From: Actinomycetes bacterium
GTDB lineage: Bacteria; Actinomycetota; Actinomycetes; Actinomycetales; Microbacteriaceae
Length of the DNA stretch: 64,000 nt
Reading direction: 5' to 3'
Assembly: GCA_023386365.1 (NCBI GenBank)
Contig: JAEWJX010000116.1
Span: 31,949 to 95,948, forward strand
Below, one piece after another: positions 43,999 to 51,250 of the stretch (positions are counted from its first letter, which is position 1; each line of letters opens with the position of its first letter). The translations under genes and the position numbers were made by a program. The notes beneath the pieces were generated by a model. The model did no database searches and was not told the DNA's origin. It saw only the letters and a list, made by a program, of their open reading frames with translations.

Positions 43999-44451
43999 CT
44001 ATCTGCCCTTCTGTATCGCCTGCCGCGCCGCCTCCATAAACTCCTGATTTGCGCGAGCTAGGGAGGCCTTAGCAGCCTTGATCTCGGAGCCGTCGCCGTT
44101 CGCTCTTGCTAGTCGCCTCACCGCGACGACGCAGGTGCCCACTTCCCCCATCTTGTGCGCTACAGCGGGCGGCCCGAGGAGTTGCACCCGTGTGACGACG
44201 TTGGCAAGGCGCTCAAGCAACTCGTTCGTGATGTCCTTTGCGTCTATGTCGTCCGCGAGCATCGCTTGGGTGTGAAAGTCGATAAACGCGCGAAGACGTT
44301 CCTCGCGTAGCCAACGAAGGCGGTCACGCCGGCCGCTGAGGAAAAACGTCAGAAGCGATGCACTAGCTCCAATGAGCGCGGCGACAGCCGCGCCGCCCAG
44401 GAAGACGGTCAGCGGGTCGGTTGGCTGCGACGCCAGCGTGGTGGTTAGCAC
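43999..44451 (-). CDS. hypothetical protein with N-terminal membrane helix
   Basis: 150 residues. One N-terminal membrane segment (PLTVFLGGAAVAALIGASASLLTFFLSG) followed by a charged RRDRLRWLREERLRAFIDFH stretch and a helical cytoplasmic domain. This layout is found in many small phage or mobile-element membrane proteins of unknown role. It is convergent with the previous gene, 5 nt apart, and divergent from the next. Lower GC than the flanking core. Confidence 0.65.
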   Translation of the reverse strand: MLTTTLASQPTDPLTVFLGGAAVAALIGASASLLTFFLSGRRDRLRWLREERLRAFIDFHTQAMLADDIDAKDITNELLERLANVVTRVQLLGPPAVAHKMGEVGTCVVAVRRLARANGDGSEIKAAKASLARANQEFMEAARQAIQKGR

Positions 44452-44520
44452 GGCTGCAACCTAGCGCAGATCCACCAGGCCGGCGTCCTGCAAGGCGGAC
44501 CCCGTCACTAGGATCCAGGC

Positions 44521-45054
44521 ATGGAACAAGGCGACGCTGCAAGCAACTTGACGTGGATTCTTACGCTCTCGGGCATCTTGATCCCCACGCTCGGAGCAGT
44601 GATCGGCACGTACGTTTCCCGTGAGTCTCGGTCGCCGCGCCCGATTCGCAATCTCGCCCAGCTTGCCGATGCGCGCGGAAAGCTACCCGCGGATTCCGAG
44701 GCGGGCGAGAGTCTCGACGGACTCATTCAGAAGTACGTCGCGGCGATTCAACCGGATCTAATCCGGGTGCGAGTCCTCAACCAGGGGGCATTGCTGGGTC
44801 TATTGTTCCTCGCGATCGTCACCATCGGTGCGATGTACTTGCTGGCCCAATGGATCATCGTCTCCCAAGGGACGGGATGGAATTTCGTCGCATGGTTGGT
44901 GACGTTCGTTGCAGGCCTCTTCCTCTTGCTACTCAATGTCGTTGCTGTACAAAGCCTGTTCAATCCCTCGAAGGAGGAGAAAAAGAAGGAGGATGATGAG
45001 AGGGCTGCGGCGACCGTGAAGGAAGAGGCTGGAGGGCAGGCACCTCAAGCCTGA
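44521..45054 (+). CDS. hypothetical membrane protein
   Basis: 177 residues with three predicted helices: an N-terminal one (LTWILTLSGILIPTLGAVIGTY) and a pair in the second half (ALLGLLFLAIVTIGAMYLLA and FVAWLVTFVAGLFLLLLNVV), then a Lys/Glu-rich tail. TAGGAT at 44508 lies 7 nt before ATG 44521 and suggests a leaderless mRNA. It diverges from the previous gene. Unrecognised. Confidence 0.65.
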   Translation: MEQGDAASNLTWILTLSGILIPTLGAVIGTYVSRESRSPRPIRNLAQLADARGKLPADSEAGESLDGLIQKYVAAIQPDLIRVRVLNQGALLGLLFLAIVTIGAMYLLAQWIIVSQGTGWNFVAWLVTFVAGLFLLLLNVVAVQSLFNPSKEEKKKEDDERAAATVKEEAGGQAPQA

Positions 45055-45193
45055 GTGCTGCCGACCGCCTCGACACTTATCTCGTCGCGCTCGAAGCTCC
45101 AGCTCACCGAAGCGATGCGCCTTGTAAAGGTGGGGGCAATAGTCATGATCTCGGTCACCGGCGCATAGGGCGCGGCGGGCGGCCGCTGAGCGC

Positions 45194-45440
45194 GATGGTG
45201 AGCCGGCCCGCGACGCGATCCGTCGCGTCGGCCGGTTGGGCAGTGGCGAGCTCGCTGGGGAATTCGCCGAGCTGATGGCCGAGGTTGATCTCGGGGTTCC
45301 GCTGAGCGACGCCCTGGCGAGGAACGCCAAAGCACCTCGATGTGCCGGCACTGAGTCGTGCCGTCGAGCAGCTCGTGGCTGCGATTGAGCGCGGCAGTCC
45401 GCTGTCAGGCACGTCACACGATCGCAGCGAAGCTGGCTGA
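45194..45440 (+). pseudogene. frameshifted TadC-like type II secretion F domain, N-terminal part
   Basis: Translation from 45194 gives RDAIRRVGRLGSGELAGEF and AELMAEVDLGVPLSDALAR, then one extra base near 45330 moves the reading to a second frame, which continues DVPALSRAVEQLVAAIERG and SPLSGTSHDRSEAG before a stop at 45438. Joined, this is the first cytoplasmic domain of a TadB/TadC pilus protein, ending where the family normally reaches its RRxLLE motif. There is no start codon or membrane helix left. The stop abuts the stop of the next, opposite gene. Confidence 0.7.
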
Positions 45441-45977
45441 CTAGTCGTCCGGTATCTGTGTCCTCAGTTCGTCCATGGCTTTCGCGAGCTTCGCCTCGAA
45501 CTGATCCGGACCGATGCCGCCCTGTGCGGCCACTTGCTTCAGAAGGGCGCTTACGAGTTCGTCGGCCGACTGGAACGGCTCGTGCATGCTTAGAATCTCC
45601 GCCAGCATCGCTTCCCGGCCCGAGAACGACATGAACTGCGCAGCCCGATCCCAGAAGAAGTCATGGGCCAGCAAGTTGCGAATGGGCAGCGCCAGTCGAA
45701 GAGCTGCAATCGTCTCGACCTCGGCAGGGAAGGTCTTCTCAACTGCCACTACGAGGCGACCGAGCGTGTACCTGGCGAACTTCGCGAAATACACGTCGAA
45801 GCTCTGCTGAGTTGGAGCGGGTGAGTCGACCACGGCATGGAGCGTCAGCAAGTTGACGACGCCCTTCTCCATCACCTGGCCGAGATAGCTGGAGAGGCCG
45901 TATTGCGCATAAACCTCGCGCACCTGATAGTTGTGGTCATCGAGGTCATCCTCGCGACCAATCAATGGCTCGCTCAT
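45441..45977 (-). CDS. putative HEPN-type protein, partner of the Abi gene
   Basis: 178 residues from ATG 45977; a TATTCT box 7 nt upstream (coding strand) suggests a leaderless transcript. The protein is mostly helical. RNLLAH at residues 100-105 fits the HEPN catalytic motif R-N-x3-H, set in a helix as expected for HEPN RNases and toxins. It is divergent from the Abi protein gene, whose start is 50 nt away, so their promoters overlap. HEPN assignment rests on one motif and fold impression only; an alternative is a helical antitoxin. Confidence 0.6.
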   Translation of the reverse strand: MSEPLIGREDDLDDHNYQVREVYAQYGLSSYLGQVMEKGVVNLLTLHAVVDSPAPTQQSFDVYFAKFARYTLGRLVVAVEKTFPAEVETIAALRLALPIRNLLAHDFFWDRAAQFMSFSGREAMLAEILSMHEPFQSADELVSALLKQVAAQGGIGPDQFEAKLAKAMDELRTQIPDD

Positions 45978-46026
45978 GGATCCGAGAATAGGTCGTAGGT
46001 CCATGGTCCAATGCCAGGATTGGGGC

Positions 46027-46965
46027 ATGTCAAACCCGTTCGGCATGAACCCACCGACGCCCGATCCACCGAGGATGATCTCTCCGCTAACCCGGCGAAA
46101 CATACTGGACTGGCTGGCTCTGTCGGGTCACTCCTGGGCAGGACGGCTGGCTGACGAGGAATTCCTCGGACGCATCTACAACCTGTCAGAAATGGGTAGT
46201 ACGGACACGCGCTTCTCTGACGCGGCAGGTGACATCTGGCAACACCGCACGAGGAACTACGACTGGGATGACGACTGGGTATTCAGCGACCCCCGATTCA
46301 ATCTTCGCGAAGGAAACGATGAAAACCTCTTGAGCTTCCTTGCCGAGACGGTTCATCCCGTTGTTCGCCGGGAACAAAGCGAAGCTGACGCCTTGGTCCG
46401 GGCGTACAACGACACGCTTCGGCCGGATGGGTTCGAGATCGTTGAAACGTCACGCATGGGCGATCGAGCTGTTTACGGCTGGCGGCGCATTGCTGCAGTC
46501 CGTGCCCCCGCAGCGAGCGCCCTTCGTGACCACCCGAACCTGGCTGACAAGGCCGTTCTCATTCAGCACCTTGATCGCATCCAGCGCGATCTCAATTCGG
46601 ATCCGTCGGCCGCGATCTCCTCGTCCAAGAACCTGCTCGAGACGCTATGCAAGATCGTGCTGACTGACCGGGGCGTGCAATACACCCCTTCGGAGGACTT
46701 GCCGAGCCTCTTCGCGAAAGTCGCTGCAGAGCTGTCAATCAATGCCGACTCGGTTCCTGACGATGCCCGGGCCAGTGACTCGATCAGGAAGATGATGCGG
46801 ACACTGACTACGACCGTGCAGGCCGTTGCGGAGGCTCGAAACTCGACGCTCGGGGACGGGCATGGCGGAGAGCACGCGAGCCCCGCGGAACCGCGTCACG
46901 CGCGGCTGGTCTATAACGCAACGACTGCAGTCGCCGAGTTCATCGTGGACACCTGGACTGCCTGA
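46027..46965 (+). CDS. abortive-infection family protein (Abi C-terminal domain)
   Basis: 312 residues. Residues 180-312 match the Abi C-terminal domain: DPSAAISSSKNLLETLCKIVL, YTPSEDLPSLFAKVA, and the signature RNSTLGDGHG (271-280), then HARLVYNATTAVAEF. Residues 20-160 resemble AbiJ-like N-terminal modules with many aromatic and acidic residues (DDDWVFSDPRFN). Such proteins cause growth arrest or cell death on phage infection, and the RN-x-x-x-G-x-x-H motif suggests an RNase-like site. ATG 46027 preceded by CAGGAT at 46014. Divergent from the HEPN-like gene. Confidence 0.78.
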   Translation: MSNPFGMNPPTPDPPRMISPLTRRNILDWLALSGHSWAGRLADEEFLGRIYNLSEMGSTDTRFSDAAGDIWQHRTRNYDWDDDWVFSDPRFNLREGNDENLLSFLAETVHPVVRREQSEADALVRAYNDTLRPDGFEIVETSRMGDRAVYGWRRIAAVRAPAASALRDHPNLADKAVLIQHLDRIQRDLNSDPSAAISSSKNLLETLCKIVLTDRGVQYTPSEDLPSLFAKVAAELSINADSVPDDARASDSIRKMMRTLTTTVQAVAEARNSTLGDGHGGEHASPAEPRHARLVYNATTAVAEFIVDTWTA

Positions 46966-46980
46966 ACCTCCGGGTGGGGA

Positions 46981-47076
46981 CTACTCCGCCGGCTCGTCGT
47001 CCTCGTCGAGCGCGCTAAGGTCGAGCTGGCGTTGCCCTTCGTACTTCTCGTACGTGAGGAAGTCGGCCACGGCCAT
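46981..47076 (-). other. possible 31-residue ORF
   Basis: ATG 47076 on the minus strand opens MAVADFLTYEKYEGQRQLDL and an acidic tail, with plausible codon use. It has no clear ribosome site and may be the end of a larger lost gene. Low confidence. Confidence 0.2.
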
Positions 47077-47082
47077 GCGGTG

Positions 47083-47181
47083 CTCGGGCGGAAGGTCATG
47101 GACCAGTGGTTCTTGATCCTGCCGGTCGCAGTCGTGTTCGCGATCTTCCCCGCGACGTTTGTGCAGGATCTGGGGTTCTAG
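47083..47181 (+). pseudogene. C-terminal remnant of the TadC-like gene
   Basis: The plus strand reads GRKVMDQWFLILPVAVVFAI and then FPATFVQDLGF before TAG 47179. This matches the last membrane helix and end of TadC-type proteins (pattern G-R-K-x4-x2-LPV-x-VVFA-x-FP). It lies 1.64 kb after the N-terminal part ends, with the HEPN/Abi pair between. About 20-30 codons around the RRxLLE motif appear to be missing. Confidence 0.55.
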
Positions 47182-47192
47182 GCGAAGACGCG

Positions 47193-47561
47193 TCAGGGTG
47201 AACTGAGCAGCACCGCGATGCCGCACACGGCCATGCCGGCGAGGTTCACGACGATGCCGATGTGGATGCAGGTCACCTTCTGCTTGTAGGCGTTCTCGAG
47301 GGTGAACCCGAGTACCGGGCAGCCCGCCCACACGAGGGACGCGAGACCGAGGCCCGCGGCGACCGCGCCGATCCAGAAGATCACCTCGGGGACACCCCCG
47401 AGGTCGGCTGGCCGCCAGCCGCTCGCCACCAGGGGTCCGAGTCCGATGACGGGTGCGAGTACTCCCGCAGCCGTCCAAATGGTGGCGCTCCGGATGATCC
47501 GCTGGATCTCCACAGCGCGGGAAGCCACATCGATTTGCCGCACGTCGATCAGGTCGCTCAC
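47193..47561 (-). CDS. small four-helix membrane protein
   Basis: 122 residues. GTG 47561 has GGAAGG 7 nt upstream on the coding strand. After a polar N-terminus (DVRQIDVASRAVEIQRIIRS) there are four hydrophobic segments, the last ending GMAVCGIAVLLSSP at the C-terminus. Unrecognised. GC content is like the host, unlike 43-46 kb. Confidence 0.65.
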   Translation of the reverse strand: MSDLIDVRQIDVASRAVEIQRIIRSATIWTAAGVLAPVIGLGPLVASGWRPADLGGVPEVIFWIGAVAAGLGLASLVWAGCPVLGFTLENAYKQKVTCIHIGIVVNLAGMAVCGIAVLLSSP

Positions 47562-47747
47562 GCTGCAACCTTCCACCCTCGAGTCTCATCCGCGCTACGT
47601 CCGATTCGGGTGAACGCCTGAATGATGCAGCGCTGAGTCAGACGGCTCTCGGTAGCCATTTGACCCGCGATAAAGCAACTGGTGGCGTGGTCCACGTGGG
47701 GTGAGCTTCCCGAACGCTGGCCAGCAGGGGTCGAGCCCGCAGAGCGC
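47562..47747. other. intergenic stretch, nothing recognised
   Basis: About 190 bp without a supported gene. A T-arm-like segment, GGGGTCGAGCCCGC near 47727-47740, has no surrounding cloverleaf. It could be a leftover of a tRNA-directed attachment event, but nothing supports that. Confidence 0.3.
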
Positions 47748-48035
47748 CTAACGGCTGAAGGGCAATACGTTCATGTCGCAACCTCGGCAGACAAACCCAT
47801 GGCCCATCGTGGCGCAGAGTGTGCCGCAGTTCGGGCAGGTTGGCTGTGTGCTCGGCATCATGTCGAGGTCGTTCAGGCCCACAGCGTAGTGCGACCGCGC
47901 CGTTCTCGGAGCCGCGTGCCAGCTCGGTACCAGAACGGTTCCGCCTGCAGGGCTTGATTCCCCGCGGGACGTTGAGACGATCTGTACAGCGTCCTGATCC
48001 ACTCCAAAACTTGAGCTACTCAACTGCGTGGTCAA
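47748..48035 (-). CDS. possible zinc-ribbon protein
   Basis: 95 residues at most. The C-terminal 36 residues contain PTCPNCGTLCATMGHGFVCR and GCDM, a CxxC...CxxC zinc-ribbon of about 20 residues. The N-terminal 55 residues look low in information and the true start may be further in (for example the ATGATG near residue 58). It overlaps the next small ORF by 20 nt. Coding status uncertain apart from the ribbon. Confidence 0.4.
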   Translation of the reverse strand: MTTQLSSSSFGVDQDAVQIVSTSRGESSPAGGTVLVPSWHAAPRTARSHYAVGLNDLDMMPSTQPTCPNCGTLCATMGHGFVCRGCDMNVLPFSR

Positions 48036-48231
48036 ACAGTTCGTTCGCCTGCAGGGCGTCGTCTAGGTCGTACACAAGAGTGACGGTGACGTGCGGACGG
48101 GTTTCGCCGAACGTCATTCCCGCAGTGACAACTCTCGTTGCTTCGCCGATAGTCAACGCACCTACCTGCAACAAGAAATCGACCAACACTTCGTCGCGAA
48201 CATTCCGAACAACAGCAGACATGGGCTTCAT
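48016..48231 (-). CDS. small protein of unknown function
   Basis: 71 residues from ATG 48231. Compact alpha/beta pattern (EVLVDFLLQVGALTIGEATR, then VTVTLVYDLDDALQANELFD). No strong ribosome site; a weak box TAGATC precedes it. Could be an antitoxin- or regulator-like small protein, but no family is recognised. Confidence 0.45.
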   Translation of the reverse strand: MKPMSAVVRNVRDEVLVDFLLQVGALTIGEATRVVTAGMTFGETRPHVTVTLVYDLDDALQANELFDHAVE

Positions 48232-48350
48232 CGTGATCTAATCGCGAATCGCCTGCCTGAAGTTCTCCACAGGGGCGCGTCTGGTTGGGTCACAGTCCTC
48301 CGGTTGCTCGTCGCCAGAGGATTGCCTGTCTCGTCGCCTACCGTTGACGG

Positions 48351-48746
48351 GTGGACACGAGCGACTGGATCGAGCACCGCCGCGGTGACGGCGAGCGGGT
48401 GGGGTGGATGCGCCCGCAGGGTGACGGCTTCGTCGCCGTCGACCTGCTGGGCCGCGACGTCACCGACGAGGTCGACTGGCTCGACGCCGAAGAGACCCTA
48501 GACACCCTCGGCATCGCGTACCTCGCCGAGCCGTACCTCATGGACCGCCCAGGCGCCGGCCCGCTCCGGGTGCGCATCGTCGAGGTGTCACCCGCCGGTA
48601 TCCGCGTGAAGCAGGACGACTTCGGCGACATGAGCGGCCCCGCCCGCCCGCACTACGAGCTCGCGTGGCCGATCCCCGCCGAGCTGCGCCCGCTCGCCGC
48701 CGACCCCGACGCCGCCCGGATCGCATCCGACTGGCCCGCCACCTGA
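48351..48746 (+). CDS. conserved actinobacterial protein of unknown function
   Basis: 131 residues. GTG 48351 follows TACCGT at 48339 by 6 nt, a leaderless arrangement. The protein is soluble and beta-rich (GWMRPQGDGFVAVDLLGRDV, then VRIVEVSPAGIRVKQDDF), with a Trp-rich end. Similar small proteins exist in Microbacteriaceae but have no named function. Base use is again that of the core genome, so the accessory region ends before it. Confidence 0.72.
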   Translation: MDTSDWIEHRRGDGERVGWMRPQGDGFVAVDLLGRDVTDEVDWLDAEETLDTLGIAYLAEPYLMDRPGAGPLRVRIVEVSPAGIRVKQDDFGDMSGPARPHYELAWPIPAELRPLAADPDAARIASDWPAT

Positions 48747-48755
48747 CGCGAACGC

Positions 48756-49988
48756 CTACCGCACCCGACGCGTCGAGTACTTCGGCACGAACACCCGCAG
48801 ATCGACCGCTCCGAGAAGCCCCAGCACGCCCATCACCCCGGCGGCGAACGGCAACGACACGAGCGCGGTGGCGCCCGCGATGATCAGCGGCGCCGCCGCG
48901 GCGCCCGTGTCGTTCGTGAACCGCCACGCCCCGAGGAACGGCGCCGGATGCTTCGGGTCGGCCAGATCCGCACCCAACGTCATCAGGATGCCCGCCCCGA
49001 TCCCGTTCGACAGCGCCAACAGCAGCGCCACCACCACGAACCAGGTCACCGCCGACGGCACATCGTGGGTGAACGCGAGCAGCAGGTGCGACGCCCCGAG
49101 GCCGATCATCGACGGCACCGCCGTCCAGAGCCGCCCGAAGCGGTCCATGATCCACCCGCCCGCATAGAACAACGCGAAATCGAGGGCGGCGGCCGCGCCG
49201 ATCACGATCGCCGCCGACGCCACATCCATGCCGATCGACACCGCCCACAGCGGCAGGATCACGTTGCGGCTCGCCCGCAACGCCGCCACCAGCGCCGACC
49301 CGCTGCCGAGCGTCAGCAGCACCCGCCGGTTCTCCACGATCGTGCGCCATAGGCCGCGCTGCTCGGCCACCGCCTCGATGGCACCCGTCGTCGGCTTCGG
49401 CACCGCCTCCGCCGGGTCGTGCAGCACCAGCAACACGACCGCCGCCGCCACGCACGCCACCACATGGATCCAGAACGCGTTCGCCGCCGACCCGGTGGTC
49501 TGGATGACGGCCGCCGTCACGAACGGCCCGATCAGGAAGCCGAGACGGAACGTGCCGCCCAGAGTCGACAGCGCACGCGCCCGGTACACGGGCGGCACGA
49601 AGCTGGTCATGAACGCGTGCCGGGCCAGCGCGAACACCGCCGTCGCGAGGCCGATCAGCAGGATCGCGACACCCAGCATCCAGGTGGTCGTCGAGAACAC
49701 CGCCAGCACGGTGCCGGCGATCGACACCACGCACGCGCCGATCATCGCGGCCCGCTCGCCGATCCGCGCCACCAGCGCACCGCTCGGGATGTCGCCGATC
49801 ATCTCGCCCACCACCAGCATCGCCGCGATCAGACCCGCGCCGGCGAGACCCGCACCCAGATCGTGGGCGACGACGGGGATGATCGGGATGATCGCGCCCT
49901 CACCGATCGAGAAGAGGATCGTCGGCAGGAACGCCGCCACCACGACCTGACGCCACGGAAAACGGGTGTCGGAGGTGGGGGAGGTCAT
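48756..49988 (-). CDS. MFS transporter (drug efflux type)
   Basis: 410 residues, 12 predicted helices in two groups of six. The helix 2-3 loop has the MFS motif A variant GDIPSGALVARIGERAAM. The N-terminal half resembles drug/H+ antiporters of the 12-helix family (ILFSIGEGAIIPIIPVVAHDLGA). Substrate unknown. ATG 49988; divergent from prfB, which starts 46 nt away. Confidence 0.87.
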   Translation of the reverse strand: MTSPTSDTRFPWRQVVVAAFLPTILFSIGEGAIIPIIPVVAHDLGAGLAGAGLIAAMLVVGEMIGDIPSGALVARIGERAAMIGACVVSIAGTVLAVFSTTTWMLGVAILLIGLATAVFALARHAFMTSFVPPVYRARALSTLGGTFRLGFLIGPFVTAAVIQTTGSAANAFWIHVVACVAAAVVLLVLHDPAEAVPKPTTGAIEAVAEQRGLWRTIVENRRVLLTLGSGSALVAALRASRNVILPLWAVSIGMDVASAAIVIGAAAALDFALFYAGGWIMDRFGRLWTAVPSMIGLGASHLLLAFTHDVPSAVTWFVVVALLLALSNGIGAGILMTLGADLADPKHPAPFLGAWRFTNDTGAAAAPLIIAGATALVSLPFAAGVMGVLGLLGAVDLRVFVPKYSTRRVR

Positions 49989-50033
49989 CGCCGATCCACG
50001 TTACGCCTGCCGGACGCCTAGGCTGTTACCGCC

Positions 50034-51140
50034 ATGCTCGATGATCTCCCCGCCCAGGTAACCGCTCTCCGCAGCACCTTCGACGACATCCGCGCCGTCG
50101 TCGGCATCGAGCGGCTTCAGGCCGAGATCGCCGATCTCTCCGAGAAGGCCGGCGCCCCCGACCTGTGGGACGACCCGGAGGCGGCGCAGAAGGTCACCAG
50201 CTCGCTCAGCCACCGGCAGTCCGAGCTCAACCGCATCACCGCCATCGAGCGGCGCCTCGACGACCTCGACGTGCTCATCGAGCTGGCCCGCGAGATGGAC
50301 GACGCCGACAGCGCCGCCGAAGCGGAGCAAGAGTACGCGGCCCTCCAGACCACCATCGGCGACCTCGAGGTGCAGACGCTGCTCGACGGCGAGTACGACG
50401 CGCGTTCCGCGGTCGTCACCATCCGTTCGGGTGCCGGCGGCGACGACGCCACCGACTTCGCGGAGATGCTGCTGCGCATGTACCTGCGCTGGGCGGAACG
50501 CCACAACTACCCCGTCAAGGTGATGGACACCTCCTATGCGGAAGGCGCCGGCATCAAGTCCGCCACCTTCGAGGTGGATGCGCCCTACGCCTACGGCACG
50601 CTGTCGATCGAGGCCGGCACGCACCGTCTGGCCCGCATCAGCCCGTTCGGTTCCGCCGACAAGCGCCAGACCAGCTTCGCGGCCGTCGAAGTCATCCCCG
50701 TCATGGAGGAGGCGGTCGAGGTGGAGGTGCCTGAAGGCGACATCCGCGTCGACGTGTTCCGCTCCTCCGGCCCCGGCGGGCAGTCGGTCAACACCACCGA
50801 CTCCGCGGTGCGCATCACGCACATCCCCACCGGCCTCGTCGTGTCGATGCAGAACGAGAAGAGCCAGATCCAGAACCGCGCCGCCGCCATGCGCGTGCTC
50901 CAGACCCGCCTGCTGCTGCTGAAGCGCGAAGAGGAAGCAGCCAAGAAGAAGGAACTCGCGGGCGTCATTACCGCGAGTTGGGGCGACCAGATGCGCTCCT
51001 ACTTCCTCTACGGCCAGCAGCTGGTGAAAGACCTGCGCACCGGCTACGAGGTGGGCAACCCGGCGGCCGTGTTCGACGGAGACCTCGACGGGCTGATCGC
51101 GGCGGGCATCCGCTGGCGCAAGCAGGACCACGACGACTGA
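50034..51140 (+). CDS. prfB: peptide chain release factor 2
   Basis: 368 residues, the full RF2 length. It recognises UGA and UAA. The stop-recognition motif is SPF (ISPFGSADKRQTS), and the catalytic SGPGGQSVNTTDSAVRITH carries the GGQ. The gene reads in a single frame from ATG 50034; the programmed +1 frameshift site found in many bacterial prfB genes is not seen. TAGGCT at 50019 marks the likely promoter. It is upstream of two cell-surface genes and then ftsE. Confidence 0.96.
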   Translation: MLDDLPAQVTALRSTFDDIRAVVGIERLQAEIADLSEKAGAPDLWDDPEAAQKVTSSLSHRQSELNRITAIERRLDDLDVLIELAREMDDADSAAEAEQEYAALQTTIGDLEVQTLLDGEYDARSAVVTIRSGAGGDDATDFAEMLLRMYLRWAERHNYPVKVMDTSYAEGAGIKSATFEVDAPYAYGTLSIEAGTHRLARISPFGSADKRQTSFAAVEVIPVMEEAVEVEVPEGDIRVDVFRSSGPGGQSVNTTDSAVRITHIPTGLVVSMQNEKSQIQNRAAAMRVLQTRLLLLKREEEAAKKKELAGVITASWGDQMRSYFLYGQQLVKDLRTGYEVGNPAAVFDGDLDGLIAAGIRWRKQDHDD

Positions 51141-51250
51141 GCACCGCCTCGACCGGGACATAGTGCCCCAGCCCACCCGGGCACACACGGGACATCCGCG
51201 GGACGCGGCTCCCTGATGGCGGGACGCCGCCGCTTCATAGCGTCGGCGTC

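Noticed and set aside
44929..45417. 162-codon minus-strand frame over the TadC-like fragment
   Set aside because: Cysteine- and arginine-rich translation, and the plus strand gives the better protein match (TadC-like, frameshifted).
47725..47740. T-arm-like GGGGTCGAGCCCGC
   Set aside because: No acceptor, D or anticodon arms can be drawn around it, so no tRNA gene is called.
41670..48350. Complete integrative element bounded by tRNA-Leu
   Set aside because: No integrase, excisionase or second copy of the tRNA 3' end was found in the window, so attachment sites are not claimed.
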